Assembly: GCF_030445035.2 (NCBI RefSeq)
Contig: NC_080702.1
Coordinates: forward strand, 31,287,109-31,351,108
DNA: 64,000 nucleotides
Direction: 5' to 3'
Source of the DNA: Dasypus novemcinctus
Taxonomy: Eukaryota > Chordata > Mammalia > Cingulata > Dasypodidae
Shown here: positions 24,142-34,660 of the stretch, piece after piece
How the letters are laid out: each line of letters starts with the position of its first letter
How positions within the stretch are numbered: the first letter of the stretch is position 1
Notes under the pieces: generated by a model
What the model was told of the DNA's origin: nothing
The model's database searches: none
What the model saw: only the letters and a program-made list of their open reading frames with translations
Program-made: the position numbers and the translations under genes

Positions 24142-24569
24142 TGATTGTGGAGAAGAAAAGAATTTATTCTCAATCTTGCAAGAAGGGGTGCAAAACAGAT
24201 ATGGCTGGCACCCCAAACAAAGAAAAATGACACAATTTATACCCTTAAGCCTAGCACGCAAGTTCTTCCTCTGTTTCTCTATAGATTGGATACTTCAGAA
24301 GTTACAGTTTATCTGAGAAGATCTAACCTTCCCTTGTAAAAGTTTGTGATTTAACAGCTTCCTCTGTCACATTCCAACCATTTTAGTTTTTACCTGCTCC
24401 TCTTTGTCAAATAAGAAATGGAATTTAGTGCTGATATGGTGCCAACCTATCTCCTTCTTGGGCATCCTTCCACTGCCTATAGGACTGGCCTAAGCTGGTC
24501 TCCTCTGCTGCAGTCCAATGCGGTAGTGGGAGACTGAGGCAGCAGGTTGCCAGGTCACGCCAATCAACA
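24142..24569 (-). mobile_element. Possible further LTR
   Basis: On the minus strand this has the layout of an LTR: it begins TGTTGATTGGCG, has a TATA-like GGGTATAAATTG, then AATAAATTC followed by a pyrimidine-rich end, CTTCTCCACAATCA. No flanking duplication was found with any choice of ends. It may be a fragment of another LTR, or part of the host provirus. Tentative. Confidence 0.35.
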
Positions 24570-27425
24570 TTTTTCTTCCTTTATGCGAAAACTAACCTAA
24601 TCTTCATTGTTGTTTTTTTTTTACATTTTATGGCTGACAAAAGGTTTAAATTGGGAAATTACAGGGCAAACTGATTCTTACTTCCCTAGCCTAGTAGATA
24701 GTTTTAATCTGCCACACCTAGTCTTGCCTTTTAAGCTCTTGCAAAGAGGAAGCCCTTTCCCAATAGTTTCTATAATCAGATTTCTATATGACTTTTTTAT
24801 CCTGTTTAGTTAAATTTGGGCTTCAAGAATATTTATTCACATATATAACTGCATATTTAATTTTTAACAATTTGAATAGAGCTCTTTTAAGAATTTTCAT
24901 TTGTTAATTTGATATTATTATCCTGATATATGAAGACATACACTGAGCAAATGGGCAGACACAAAGAGTTAGGCACAGAAACACAACTCATTGATGTTAC
25001 TTATAATTTGCATTATTTTATATACTGTTTAGCATTAATTTGGGTTTCAGAAATATATTACTTTATAACAGCATATTTAACCTCAACAGTTTGAGCAAAT
25101 AGGCAGACATGAATAGTTTGTCACAAAAAACATCACTTTAGTTACTTTAAACTTCTAATTATTACAAAAAAAATTGTGACAGTAAAACATTTCAAAGACT
25201 TGTGAAACTTTTCTTAGTTTGCACTATGACTGTGCAGTTCTACACTATGACCATGAAGTTTTATGCAAGAATTTTCCTTCTTAATTAATGGATTGTAACC
25301 AAAATGTTCCCCAAGCTCCAACACAATTCTCTTTGTTTCAGAACTTTATATTTTTTACTTTGAATTTAGCAGAATTTTGATAAGCAACAAGACTAATTCT
25401 ATGTATGTTCACTGAGGCTATAGGAAGCCTCAGGGAGACAAACTGGTTTCTCTCATGAATTGCCTCTCCTAGGAACACTGACAGTCAAGGCAGGAGACTC
25501 CCTTTATTTCCCCCAGTTCTGGATATAGGGGCAGAAGCTATTATGAAATAACCATAGACAAAGGCAAGGGGTGAGATTAGGCTTGAAGTAACCATAAGCA
25601 AAGGAAAGGTTAGTTTAGAATTTACACTTAAATAATAGTTTCAGGCTAAATTCACCCAGCTATAATTTCAGTTATTATCTTTTCACTGTTTTATAATATA
25701 AATGCATTTATAAATGATCTTAACTCAGTTACAGTTTTTATTAATTTTTTAAACCTTAAGATGAATTGGATACCTTTCTTAAGTAAGCTACAAGAATTTT
25801 ATTAATAACAATTCTTTGAAGCCTTGCCCTTTCTTAGTAATGAAACAAATTCTCATCTGCAAGTTATGCATTTAATTCACCAGCAAGAGAGTATTTGCAT
25901 TTAAAGAATCATTTTTAAACTATCTTATTATCGTGAATTCTTAGGTGCCAGCAACTGACAAAAGCCAAACATAGATTTTAAAGTGGCATTTCATTTCTTT
26001 CTTTTCCTCTTTAATTTCACAACCCTGAATTTCCCAGCCAGACCATTGAAAAGGCTATCAAGTGATTAGCAGTCTATTGTTTCAAGCCATAGCCTCTTTT
26101 CTTCAGACAATTTTACAGTTCTAAAACCTTCCAAAGTATTTCTACAATCTTACAGAGAGAGAGAGATTTTAGCGTTGACATCCTAGGGAGGAAATTTTAC
26201 TGCATTTATTTTGATTCCGCTTTTCACCTGCTTCACTTCTCCCCCTTCCAGGCAGTCAGGTACAGAACAATCAAATAAGAATGCAGCTTATGAATAGAAG
26301 GTGTGGACTCACTGGAAAGGGGCAAGCCACTCCCCTCTTTCCAGCTTTATGCCAAAATGGGCAGACAGAACCTACTCAAATTTGGCCACTCTCCTGGGGA
26401 CCCAGCTGCCCTGACTTGGCCAGCCCCAACAAACTTGGATGCATGGCACAGACACAGATGGCTTCTAAGCCCCAGCAAAGGGGCAGACCAGAGACAAGAC
26501 AGCAGAGCATGCACAAACATCTAGACTCCGCAAACATCCAGACTCCTCAGTTTTGCCCCATAATCATTTCACCCCCTTGCCAATGGCAAGGGAGGGTTCT
26601 AGCTCTACTGTATTCTACTTTACATAAGGACACAACTCCAACACTAGCATTGAGCTGACACAGACAGAAGCAAAAAGGTCACTAATCTGACCGACAAGTT
26701 CTTTTTTTTTTTTTTCAGCATGGCAGCCTCCACAGACATCACAAACCTTAGAACACTTAACATTTGTTATAAAGCATATTCATTCACAATTCAGCACCAT
26801 AACAAAAGATTCCAGCTAGACCTTTTCCACCATTTAACTTTACACCCAGACCAAGCTCCACGAGAAAAACCGATCTATTTTCCTGTAACCAAGTTTGTTT
26901 TTTTTTTAAATCCAGAACAATTTCCAGTATGTTAGGACTCGAACCTATAAATAGCCCTTCCTATTAAAATCAAGTCTCCACTTCTTTAGTGGACATAAGA
27001 CCAGTACCAGATTCTAACATGCAGTTAGACAAACCCAAAACACCAGGCTTTTTCCCACTTTTTCTCCTTTTTTCCAGACCTAGAGAGAATGGCTTTCCCC
27101 CAATTTTCTGGGGCTACTAGGGTTCTCTTGGGAGGTGATCAGCCTCCCCTTCCTAGCAATTAAAGTTAGGGCTTTCCAGACTGTGCTTACCCAGGGAGTC
27201 TTACCTTCTTCCATGTTTGGAGTTCTTTTTCATTCCCAGAATCTTTCTCTTCAGAACTTCCATTGCCCTTGATTTCTGTAAGGAAGACTCTGTTGGAGCC
27301 CACATCTTTTCTGGATTAAATTTAATCCAGGGGCACCCATATTTGGGGTTCCCCCGAGTCCTCCCGTCTTCCTCAGAGATTTGAAATGGGCAACAAACTG
27401 CTATCATCTCTGGCCTTCATTTGTA
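24570..27425 (-). other. Provirus interior and leader, no coding capacity seen
   Basis: Interior on the 5' side of the provirus. A GGGTAAG at about 27,195-27,189 on the minus strand, some 240 bases past the primer-binding site, could be a splice donor. A perfect short palindrome (CCTTGCCaatGGCAAGG-type) lies at about 26,573-26,589. The plus-strand 125-codon frame at 26,281-26,658 opposes the element and has no recognisable domain. Confidence 0.5.
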
Positions 27426-27443
27426 GTCCTGCCATGGTCGCCA
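27426..27443 (-). other. Retroviral primer-binding site, tRNA-Arg-like
   Basis: Four bases inside the 5' LTR the minus strand reads TGGCGACCATGGCAGGAC. It starts with TGG, complementary to the tRNA CCA end. The implied tRNA 3' end, ...GGTCGCCA, looks like a tRNA-Arg, the primer used by ERV-R-type elements. The exact isoacceptor would need comparison with the host tRNA set. Confidence 0.65.
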
Positions 27444-27447
27444 AAAA

Positions 27448-27661
27448 TGTTGTAGAATTTGAGAAAGGTTCAATTATTTGTGTATAGAGAGGCCAGGACT
27501 CAGGAATGATTTTGAGAAGGAAAAATGGTTTATTGATTGCCAGCCAGACTTGGGAGCTTTCTGTTTCAAAACTGAGCCCCAAACAAGGCTTTCCATTTCT
27601 TTTATACAGAGAGGAAAGTTTTAATTGTCCCTTAGTTTCAGTTCTCAATAGGCTTGAATTA

Positions 27662-27733
<72 letters not shown>

Positions 27734-27984
27734 TCCATGTCTTAGGTAAGCTTTTAGAATGGACTTCATACATTCTAGATAAGCTTTTAGCATATTTGAT
27801 TTGCATTTCCCCTGAATATTTAAAGTTTATAGACCTTGCATTGTTAAACTGTTTCCTGGGACTGGAGTCATTGCCAAGGTCACCAAGGACAGGACTGCAG
27901 CCCTCCACCATCTCACGCCCACAAGTCAGACAGCTTAGGTTATCTCTGAAGAGACAAATAGCCTCCCACCCATTGCCCACATCA
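27448..27984 (-). repeat. 5' LTR of the provirus, expanded by (TA)n
   Basis: A 537-base LTR homologous to 20,727-21,202. On the minus strand TATAAA is at 27,606-27,601 and AATAAA at 27,534-27,529. It is about 60 bases longer than the 3' LTR because a short TA run (four units at 20,943-20,950) has become the (TA)n tract at 27,663-27,730. Confidence 0.87.
27663..27730. repeat. (TA)n microsatellite inside LTR
   Basis: About 34 uninterrupted TA units. Frames reading Tyr-Ile repeats on both strands here are artefacts of this tract. Confidence 0.95.
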
Positions 27985-28733
27985 TCATATAAACTATTTT
28001 GTACAACACTGTTTTGCAAAAAACTGTCTTGCAGAGTAGCAATCTAGGAATTGTTACATCAAATTGTTGGGAGTGAGAACACCAATGACACTATTTCAAG
28101 TGGATAAATGTACAAGATTTTGTATAGAGAGCTTGGAAAAAAGGATTCACAATATTTTGTTTGCAGTAATATCTAAAGACAATACCTGGGAAGACTTTTT
28201 TTACAAACTGACTGTTTTATGTGGTAAATGATTTTACTGAAAATCTTAAATGAAGTAATTTTGAATAGGGTGGGGTTCTAACTTGCACTGGAGAGAACTC
28301 CAGAAAGAAATGACAAGCTGGTGATTTTTAATTCTCAGATTATTTTGCAATCAAACACAACCATTTTATAAGGATACATGAATGAAGATATCTTTCCCTA
28401 AAATTGAAGTTCTGAACTAGTAATGACTCATGTAAGAGCCTGAACATGTGTGATAATGCATTACAAATGAAAATGAACTCAGTTTTCTGAAGGAATGTGA
28501 AATGAATACAACTACATAACCATTTATTAATATTTTTTAAAATGTCCATTAATTCAGAAATCACTAATTCCAAAATGCCACTCTGCTTTGCCATTTGTAG
28601 TGATGACACAGACATTAGGTGATGAATGAAGAATTCACCTTATTCTATGTCAGAAAGAAAACAGTATGCCTACATAAAATTCTGAAATTATGTTCTAATA
28701 TCTGGGTTTGATAGTAGAATAAGATATGTAGGA
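27985..28733. other. Intergenic sequence with paralogous block (copy 2)
   Basis: No gene seen. About 28,440-28,715 matches 44,880-45,100, including the shared block AAAATGCCACTCTG and the following spacing, and neither looks like a known repeat. This suggests a duplicated segment upstream of the receptor gene. 28,721-28,733 is the left target duplication of the next L1. Confidence 0.5.
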
Positions 28734-29207
28734 CTGGAAGCGGGAGGAGAGCATCCAGTACCCATGTGGAATCTAAGCCCTCACTTGACATAGGTGTGCA
28801 ATGGACACAACCAATCCAAGGTCCACAGAGAAAATGTGGAATGGGTGTGGGAACGGTAGCCATGGTGGCTGCTGGGTGTGGGGAACGGGAGGAAGAGATG
28901 AGATGTGGATGCGTTTTCGGGACTTGGAGTTGTCCTGGATAGTGCTTCACGGACAATTACCGGACATGTAGATCCCCCCAGGGCCCACTGGATGGAACGT
29001 GAGAGAGTCTGGGCTATGATGTGGACCATTGACTATGGGGTGCAGTGATGCTCAGAGATGAACTTACCAGGTGCAATGGATGTGTCATGATGATGGGAGA
29101 GAGTGTTGCTGTGGGGGGAGTGGGCGGCGGGGGTGGTGGGGTTGAATGGGACCTCATATTTTTTTAAATGTAATTAAAAAATAATAATAAATAAATAATT
29201 TTAAAAA
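28734..29207 (+). mobile_element. 5'-truncated L1 3' end with 13-bp target duplication
   Basis: A 474-base terminal L1 3' UTR fragment with the conserved terminal block, a G-rich tract (29,113-29,141) and an A-rich tail. It is flanked by the perfect 13-base repeat AAGATATGTAGGA at 28,721-28,733 and 29,208-29,220. A clear retrotransposition event, and a relatively recent one by similarity to the other young copies. It lies about 0.7 kb downstream of the receptor gene stop codon. Confidence 0.93.
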
Positions 29208-29220
29208 AAGATATGTAGGA

Positions 29221-29894
29221 AATGAGGAAAACACTTACATTGGTTTTATGATCTATAAATGTGGAATATTGTTGTAGGAAGCTCTGAGAAAAATTCCCAG
29301 AAAATATCCTTACCTACGAAAATAATTTTTAAAGGGCAACGTGATGTCACTGGAAGAATGATAGAAATTATTGAGACCATCAATATTTGAAGAATCAGGG
29401 ATTGTGTTGTTGATTGCACCCTCACTTAACTTATGATTTGGAATATGCAGGAGAAAGGCACATATTGGGGGTGGAATGTGGATTATCGTAAGGGAGTCAG
29501 ATGAGGTCTCCAATGCAGGATGTGAACTCTTTCAGGAAACAATGAACAAAACCTTGATAGCTGGTAAACAGACATTGGTATGAGAGCTTATTTTTCAGTA
29601 AAACCATGAAACACAAACAGTTTCTTTCATCTGGCAGTGACTGCAGTGCACCATTATCCATCCAGCACCTGTACATTTATAAATACAGAACAATCTATAT
29701 GAAATATTTACTGCTGAAAATCCAGGCAGCAGATTCTGCTTTCAATCCTGATGATGGGAAATAAAATGATAGAAAACATGTTGTAAAATAATACAAAAGA
29801 AATAGGTATCTTCGATACATTAAAATTAAAGAAACAGAATTCCGTTGTTAGGAAAATAACAGATTATATCTCCATTCACTTATAAGTATCTAGA
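29221..29894. other. Flank downstream of receptor gene
   Basis: Contains the presumed 3' flank of the olfactory receptor. No convincing AATAAA on the minus strand was found close to the stop codon, so the transcript end is unknown. No other gene seen. Confidence 0.4.
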
Positions 29895-30881
29895 TTAAGA
29901 TCTCCTAGTGTTTGAACTCTGAGCACTTTTGTAAACTTGACAGTATCTTTTTATGTAGATAATGTTTCTCAGCTTTTTTAAGGCCTGCTTTATGTCCTTG
30001 TTTTTAAGACTGTATATAAAGGGGTTTAACATGGGAGTGACCACTGTGTACATCACTGAGGCTATTGCATTTGCCCTTGAGTTTTGGGTAGCAGCAGAAC
30101 TGAGATACACTCCAAACCCTGTACCATAAAACAGAGCCACTACTGAGAGGTGAGACCCACAAGTAGAAAATGCTTTGTACTTGCCCTCAGTTGTTGAAAT
30201 TCTCAAAATGGAGGATATAATCTTACAGTAAGAGAAAAGGATCCCAGTGAAGGGAATAACATCCAGAAGTCCAACAATAAAATACATCACTAAGTCATTG
30301 AGGAAGGTGTCAGAACAAGCAAGTTGGATCACCTGATTAAGTTCACAGAAAAAATGGGGCATTTCCAACTCTGTACAAAAAGACAATCGTAAAACCATTA
30401 AACATTCTAAAAGGGTGAATAAAACATTCAACAACCAAGAGGTCAGCAGCAGAAGGCCACAGAATCGGGTGTTCATGATGACTGTGTAATACAGGGGGTA
30501 ACAGATGGCCACGAAACGGTCATAGGCCATTACAGTCAAGAATGAGTTATCTAATTGTCCAAAAAGTATGAAAAAATACATCTGGCTGAGACAGTTTTCA
30601 AAAGTTATGATTTTGATGCCTCTCTGGATGTTCTGCAGCATCTTTGGTACCGTGGTGGAGGTGAAACAAATATCTATAAAAGACAGGTTAGAGAGGAAGA
30701 AGTACATGGGTGTGTGGAGGTGGGAGTCTGAGATGATGGCCAGGATGATGAGCATATTTCCAATGAAAGTTACTAGATACATGGACAGAAACAGCCCAAA
30801 GAGGAGGGGTTGCACTCCTATATCTTCTGTGAACCCCAGGAGGAAAAATTCCAAGGCATATGTTTGGTTTTCTGTTTCCAT
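29895..30881 (-). CDS. Olfactory receptor, class II, family-7-like
   Basis: An odorant-binding G-protein-coupled receptor of the olfactory neuron membrane, coupling to Golf and adenylate cyclase (family knowledge). The frame is intact, 328 residues from METENQT. Visible features: N-glycosylation site NQT (5-7), GN in helix 1 (41-42), [13 protein letters not shown] (55-67), Cys97 and Cys179 for the loop disulfide, MAYDRF at the end of helix 3 (118-123, usual form MAYDRYVAIC), [10 protein letters not shown] (236-245) and [12 protein letters not shown] (283-294). The [15 protein letters not shown] loop and overall sequence resemble family 7 (OR7A/C/G). A longer frame begins 18 codons upstream, but a splice acceptor lies between, so the start at 30,881 is preferred. 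The C-terminal tail is some 10-15 residues longer than usual. DRF for DRY and CYPLYY for CHPLHY are mild deviations. It looks functional, and the exact subfamily is uncertain. Confidence 0.93.
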   Translation of the reverse strand: METENQTYALEFFLLGFTEDIGVQPLLFGLFLSMYLVTFIGNMLIILAIISDSHLHTPMYFFLSNLSFIDICFTSTTVPKMLQNIQRGIKIITFENCLSQMYFFILFGQLDNSFLTVMAYDRFVAICYPLYYTVIMNTRFCGLLLLTSWLLNVLFTLLECLMVLRLSFCTELEMPHFFCELNQVIQLACSDTFLNDLVMYFIVGLLDVIPFTGILFSYCKIISSILRISTTEGKYKAFSTCGSHLSVVALFYGTGFGVYLSSAATQNSRANAIASVMYTVVTPMLNPFIYSLKNKDIKQALKKLRNIIYIKRYCQVYKSAQSSNTRRS

Positions 30882-30897
30882 GTAGATAATGAATTTC

Positions 30898-30915
30898 CTG
30901 GAAGAGAAATCAGAG
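30898..30915 (-). promoter_or_regulatory. Splice acceptor of the receptor coding exon
   Basis: On the minus strand CTCTGATTTCTCTTCCAG ends at 30,898, and 16 bases later the ATG at 30,881 follows. Olfactory receptors typically have the whole coding sequence in one exon with non-coding 5' exons upstream. This acceptor fits that plan and excludes the upstream in-frame Met at 30,935. Confidence 0.7.
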
Positions 30916-30942
30916 CAATGTAAATTTATCCACAAGCAGTGA

Positions 30943-30984
30943 GTAAGCCATATGGTTTGTATTGTAAGCCATATGGTTTGTATT
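30943..30984 (+). repeat. 21-bp perfect tandem duplication
   Basis: GTAAGCCATATGGTTTGTATT occurs twice back to back (30,943-30,963 and 30,964-30,984), just upstream of the receptor's splice acceptor. Probably replication slippage in the intron. Confidence 0.9.
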
Positions 30985-31409
30985 GTAAATATGTTATTAA
31001 TATCTTATTAATTTTATGTAGATCTAGTATTCTTATCTGAAATTGTCAGGGAAACATATGTTTCTACTTCTCCTTGATATATTTGCCTACTAGAAATCCT
31101 AGTCCATAATAGAAAACACTTTGCCCAGTGAATATTTTCCATGATAAATTCTCTCAGACTTTTTTATTTTATTTTATTTTTTTCCTTCAGTCTTTATTTT
31201 AAATAACAAACATTATGACCATCTTTCTGTACCCTGTGACAAAATAGTAGAGAAGAAAAAAGTTGTATGAAAAATATTACCTTGTTGCAACACTTAGTAT
31301 AAACACACAATACTTAAAGAGAATCTTATTGATGAAGTGGTCAAATGACCCCACACAAATGAGGTCTACTCATTGATGTTGCACAGAGGACAAAGCCAAT
31401 CGATGTAGA
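30985..31409. other. No gene recognised
   Basis: AT-rich sequence upstream of the receptor exon (its presumed intron), with a T-rich run at about 31,160-31,195. No 5' exon could be identified. Confidence 0.35.
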
Positions 31410-31929
31410 AAGTAAGGTCTTCTCAAGAATTTGTGTTGGAAAAACAAGATGCACTCATGCCAAACAAAGAAGGACGCTAGGCACTGATTGCATTCATTAC
31501 ACAAAAATTGAATCAAAATGAATCATGTAACTTTAAAGTAAAATTCATTGTAAAAGTGCTAGACTAAAATCTGAAGAAAATCTAGGGACCCCTAGTATGA
31601 TAACGAGCTTTTTAGATATAGCGACAAAAGCATGATCATGAGAGATTACAATTTTAAATTAGTTTTTATTCAAATGTAAAATCTCTGCTCTGTGAAAAAC
31701 ATTGATAAAGTCTTGCAAAGAATATTTAGTTTTGGAAAAATATATACAAAACACATCTGACAAATTATTTTTATAAAAATGAATAAAATTACTATTAACA
31801 CTGCAAAATAAGAAAGAAAATATTGAATTAAAAAATAGGATCTGAAGAGAATCCTAATGTAAGATTACACTTCCCAAATAAGCATAAAAAATTACTTCAA
31901 ACTCACTGGCACCTAGATATTAATGCCAA

Positions 31930-33040
31930 GTGCCAACTTGCAACGCATCTGGAAAAAGACCTTGAACAAAAGGGGGAAATAATAGAGATGAGTTTTTATG
32001 ACTAAGAGATTTCAAAGTGAGTTTTGAGGTCCTTCCTGAGATTACACTTAGGCATGTCTCAGCAGAATCTCCCTGTCTGCTACAGTTAACATTGCCTCAG
32101 AAGGCAGGGCTGCTGATGGCTCTAGAGACATCTAGACACTATAGACAGTGCAGAGAATCTCAGGATTTAAGCACCCTGTCTGTGGGCCTTACTTTGGAAT
32201 TTATGCTCCTCAGTGCAAAAGAGTTAGACTCATTTGAAGATTCCCAGCATGTGGCTCTTTTGCACATTTTATTTACAGAAGAGCCATGTGTTGGCATTAT
32301 ATTTTAAAAATGTATGTCCCAGAGTCTTAAATCTTTAGTCTTTTTATGTGTCCGTTGAGCCCTGAATCTAAGCAGTTTCACCACCTATTCTCCAGTTCAT
32401 TGGACCTACTCAGGAAAACTAACAAGGAGATGATAATGGACAATGTCCAACCCAAGGAACAAAGAGTGTCAGCAACTGCAAGCAAGATAGTTCCATCCAT
32501 CTGCCCCATGGGATCTAAGCCCCCTTTTAGTTAGAAACAGAGTTGTCATCACCATCACAAAATCCTCAAGATTGGGGAATGAAAAATGGAGTAAAGTAGA
32601 CTTATTATTTTTCTATTATAGACTTATTATTATTCTAGCAATGGAAGAACTCTTGTCATTGATATAAAGGCAGTGGTGATCAGATGTTCTGAATGAAGAG
32701 GGGAGAATAGGTGTAAAATAGGGGCATTTTCAGGACTTTTGGATTCTTCTGCACAACATTGCAATGATAAATACAGACCATTATATATTTTTGTACAGGA
32801 AAGACTGCTTAATATAAACCATCATCCATGGTTAGTAGCATTGGTGCAATATGTGTCATCAATTGTAGCAAATGTACCATACTAATGAAAGATTTATTAA
32901 TATGGGAAAGAATGAGAAGGAAAATTTGTGGGGCATATGGAAACTCCCTATATTTTTGGTTAACATTAATGTAATCTAAACCTACGTTAAAAATTTAAAT
33001 AAATAAATGAATGAACGAATAAAAAATCTTTTAAAAAGTT
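31930..33040 (+). mobile_element. Older-subfamily L1 3' UTR
   Basis: Plus-strand L1 3' UTR of an older member of the lineage. It carries the block AGCAGAATcTCCCTGTCT, also found in L1-D near 51.8 kb, and continues to a terminal block at about 32,960-32,990 and an A-rich tail with GAATAAAAAAT. The frame corresponding to the 104-codon frame is partly open at 32,400-32,534. Inserted in the old L1 listed above. Confidence 0.7.
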
Positions 33041-33375
33041 AAAACATCTTTGTTATTAGGGAGTTACAAAATTTAAACCACAATGATATATCATCACCAC
33101 TTATTAGAAGAGATAAAAACAATAAACACTGACAATACCAATTGCTGTTGAGTATATGGAACAGTTCACCTCTCATTCATTGCTAGTGAGAACTCAAAAT
33201 TATTCTGTCACAATACAATTTAGCAGTTTCTTGTAAAACTAGACATTGTCTTACCATACAATCCAGCAATTTTGTTTTAGGTATATATGTGAATGATATG
33301 AAATCTGGAGTCCACACAAAAACCCACACATGAATGTTTATATCATCTATATTTGTAGTCTCCAAATCTGAAAGC

Positions 33376-33990
33376 AAGCAAGATATTTGCCAACCACCAC
33401 AACAGGGAACTGAGAGTCTACAACTGCAAGCAGGATAATCCCATCCATCAGCCATGTGAGATCTAAGCCCCCTTTCGATTAAGAAGTGGAATCGACATCG
33501 CCTTCCCAAAGTCTGTCGCATGGAAGAATAAAATATGGATTAGAGTGGACTTACTGGTATTCTACTATAGACTTATTGTGACTCTAGCAATGGAAGAAAT
33601 TGTATCATTGATGTGGAGACAGTGGCCATGGGTGTTGTTCATGTCAAGGAGAGGGAAGAAGAGGTGTGATATGTGGGCATTTTGGGGACTTGGACCTGTC
33701 CTGAATGACATTGCAGGGACAGATGCAGACATTATATATCCTGCTATAACCTACTGAAAGGACTGGGAGAGAGTGTAAACTACAATGTGAACTATAATCC
33801 ACGCAGTGTAGCTGTGCTCCAAAATATATTCATCAGATACAGTGAATGTACCACACTGATGAAAGAGGTTGTTGGTGTGCAAGGACTGTGGGAGGTAGGA
33901 AGTGGGGGTATATGGGAATCTGTTATATTTTTTAATGTAACATTTTTTGTGATATGTATCTTTAAAAAAGTGATAATTTAAAAAACCCTA
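33376..33990 (+). mobile_element. 5'-truncated L1 3' end
   Basis: Plus-strand terminal 3' UTR segment beginning near AACCACCACAACAGGGAAC and ending with TTTAATGTAACATT and an A-rich tail. It separates two collinear parts of an old L1 ORF2. Moderately diverged from the youngest copies. Confidence 0.8.
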
Positions 33991-34512
33991 AAGGGCTGTG
34001 AGGTCGCCAAATGGACATTTTCCAGAAATTTTATCAACTACTAAGGTAATTTTCAGCCCAGACAAATACCTGATAGCATTTCCACAATAAAAATATTGCC
34101 TGGTGAAAAAAAATTGGTGTTCAATAGTTTAATAGGTAAACTCAGTGTGCTATAACTATGCAATGGAACATAAGTGAGATAAAAAGAAATGTAACATCCA
34201 ACCAAAAAAAGATATGGATGAATCTTAAGTAATTATTTCTAAATAAATGAAGCCAGTATTAAAATGCTGCATATGTTGATATCAATTATATCTAATTCTG
34301 GAAATGGCAAACAATGAAACAATAGAATATTTACTAGTTGCCAGAGGATTGAGGAGAAAGAAGGAAAGTTTAGAAGGTGAATTCCAGGTAAATTTTTAGT
34401 GCAATGACTCTATTATGCATAACAATATAATTGTAGACACATGACATGAGGCCTTTTAAAATCCTTTATACTTGACAACACAAAGAGTGAACTTCATGTA
34501 TGCAAGTAAAAA

Positions 34513-34660
34513 ATCAGTGCTCCAAAATGTATTCACCAAATGCAATGAATATGCCATGATGATTAAAGAGGATGTGGATGTGAGTGGAGTGGGGTCAGGG
34601 GGGTGCGGGTATATGGGGGCCTCTTACATTTTTTTAATGTAACATTAAAAAAAAATAAAG
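34513..34660 (+). mobile_element. Very short L1 3' end
   Basis: The last ~150 bases of the L1 3' UTR, starting TGCTCCAAAATGTATTCACC and ending with the terminal block and an A tail. It is inserted at the 3' end of the old L1 listed above. A G-rich tract precedes the terminal block. Confidence 0.75.

Larger units (their letters stand above)
20727..27984 (-). mobile_element. Endogenous provirus, non-coding interior, class-I-like
   Basis: A minus-strand provirus of 7.26 kb. Direct LTRs lie at 27,448-27,984 (5') and 20,727-21,202 (3'). The 4-base repeat TCAT flanks the element on both sides (20,723-20,726 and 27,985-27,988). A primer-binding site (27,426-27,443) and polypurine tract (about 21,203-21,216) are in place. 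The interior shows no recognisable gag, pro, pol or env on either strand; the longest frames are about 60 codons on the element strand. It resembles non-coding, helper-dependent proviruses such as VL30 in plan only. A solo LTR of another family and a possible further LTR are nested in it. Confidence 0.85.
31410..34512 (+). mobile_element. Old L1 (ORF2 C-terminus to 3' UTR), interrupted
   Basis: Collinear plus-strand pieces of one decayed L1: 31,410-31,880 (ORF2 part after the reverse transcriptase), 33,041-33,375 (C-terminal ORF2), and 33,991-34,512 (end of ORF2 and an L1MA-like 3' UTR, with a 'TTGCCAGAGGATTGAGG' block near 34,338). Younger L1 3' ends fill the gaps. No open frame remains. Confidence 0.7.

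Noticed and set aside
26281..26658. 125-codon plus-strand frame inside the provirus
   Set aside because: It runs antisense to the provirus, has no recognisable domain or membrane segment, and no second copy to test conservation.
27373..27745. Overlapping frames of about 80-124 codons reading long Tyr-Ile repeats on both strands
   Set aside because: They are produced entirely by the (TA)n tract inside the 5' LTR, and the flanking parts are LTR sequence.
20727..27984. First choice of LTR ends (TGTAGAA start) giving no target duplication
   Set aside because: Moving the boundary three bases outward to TGCTGTAG / TGTTGTAG, shared by both LTRs, gives a perfect TCAT duplication and a normal PBS spacer, so the earlier boundary was discarded.
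30568..30885. 105-codon plus-strand frame over the receptor gene
   Set aside because: Antisense shadow of the olfactory receptor coding sequence.
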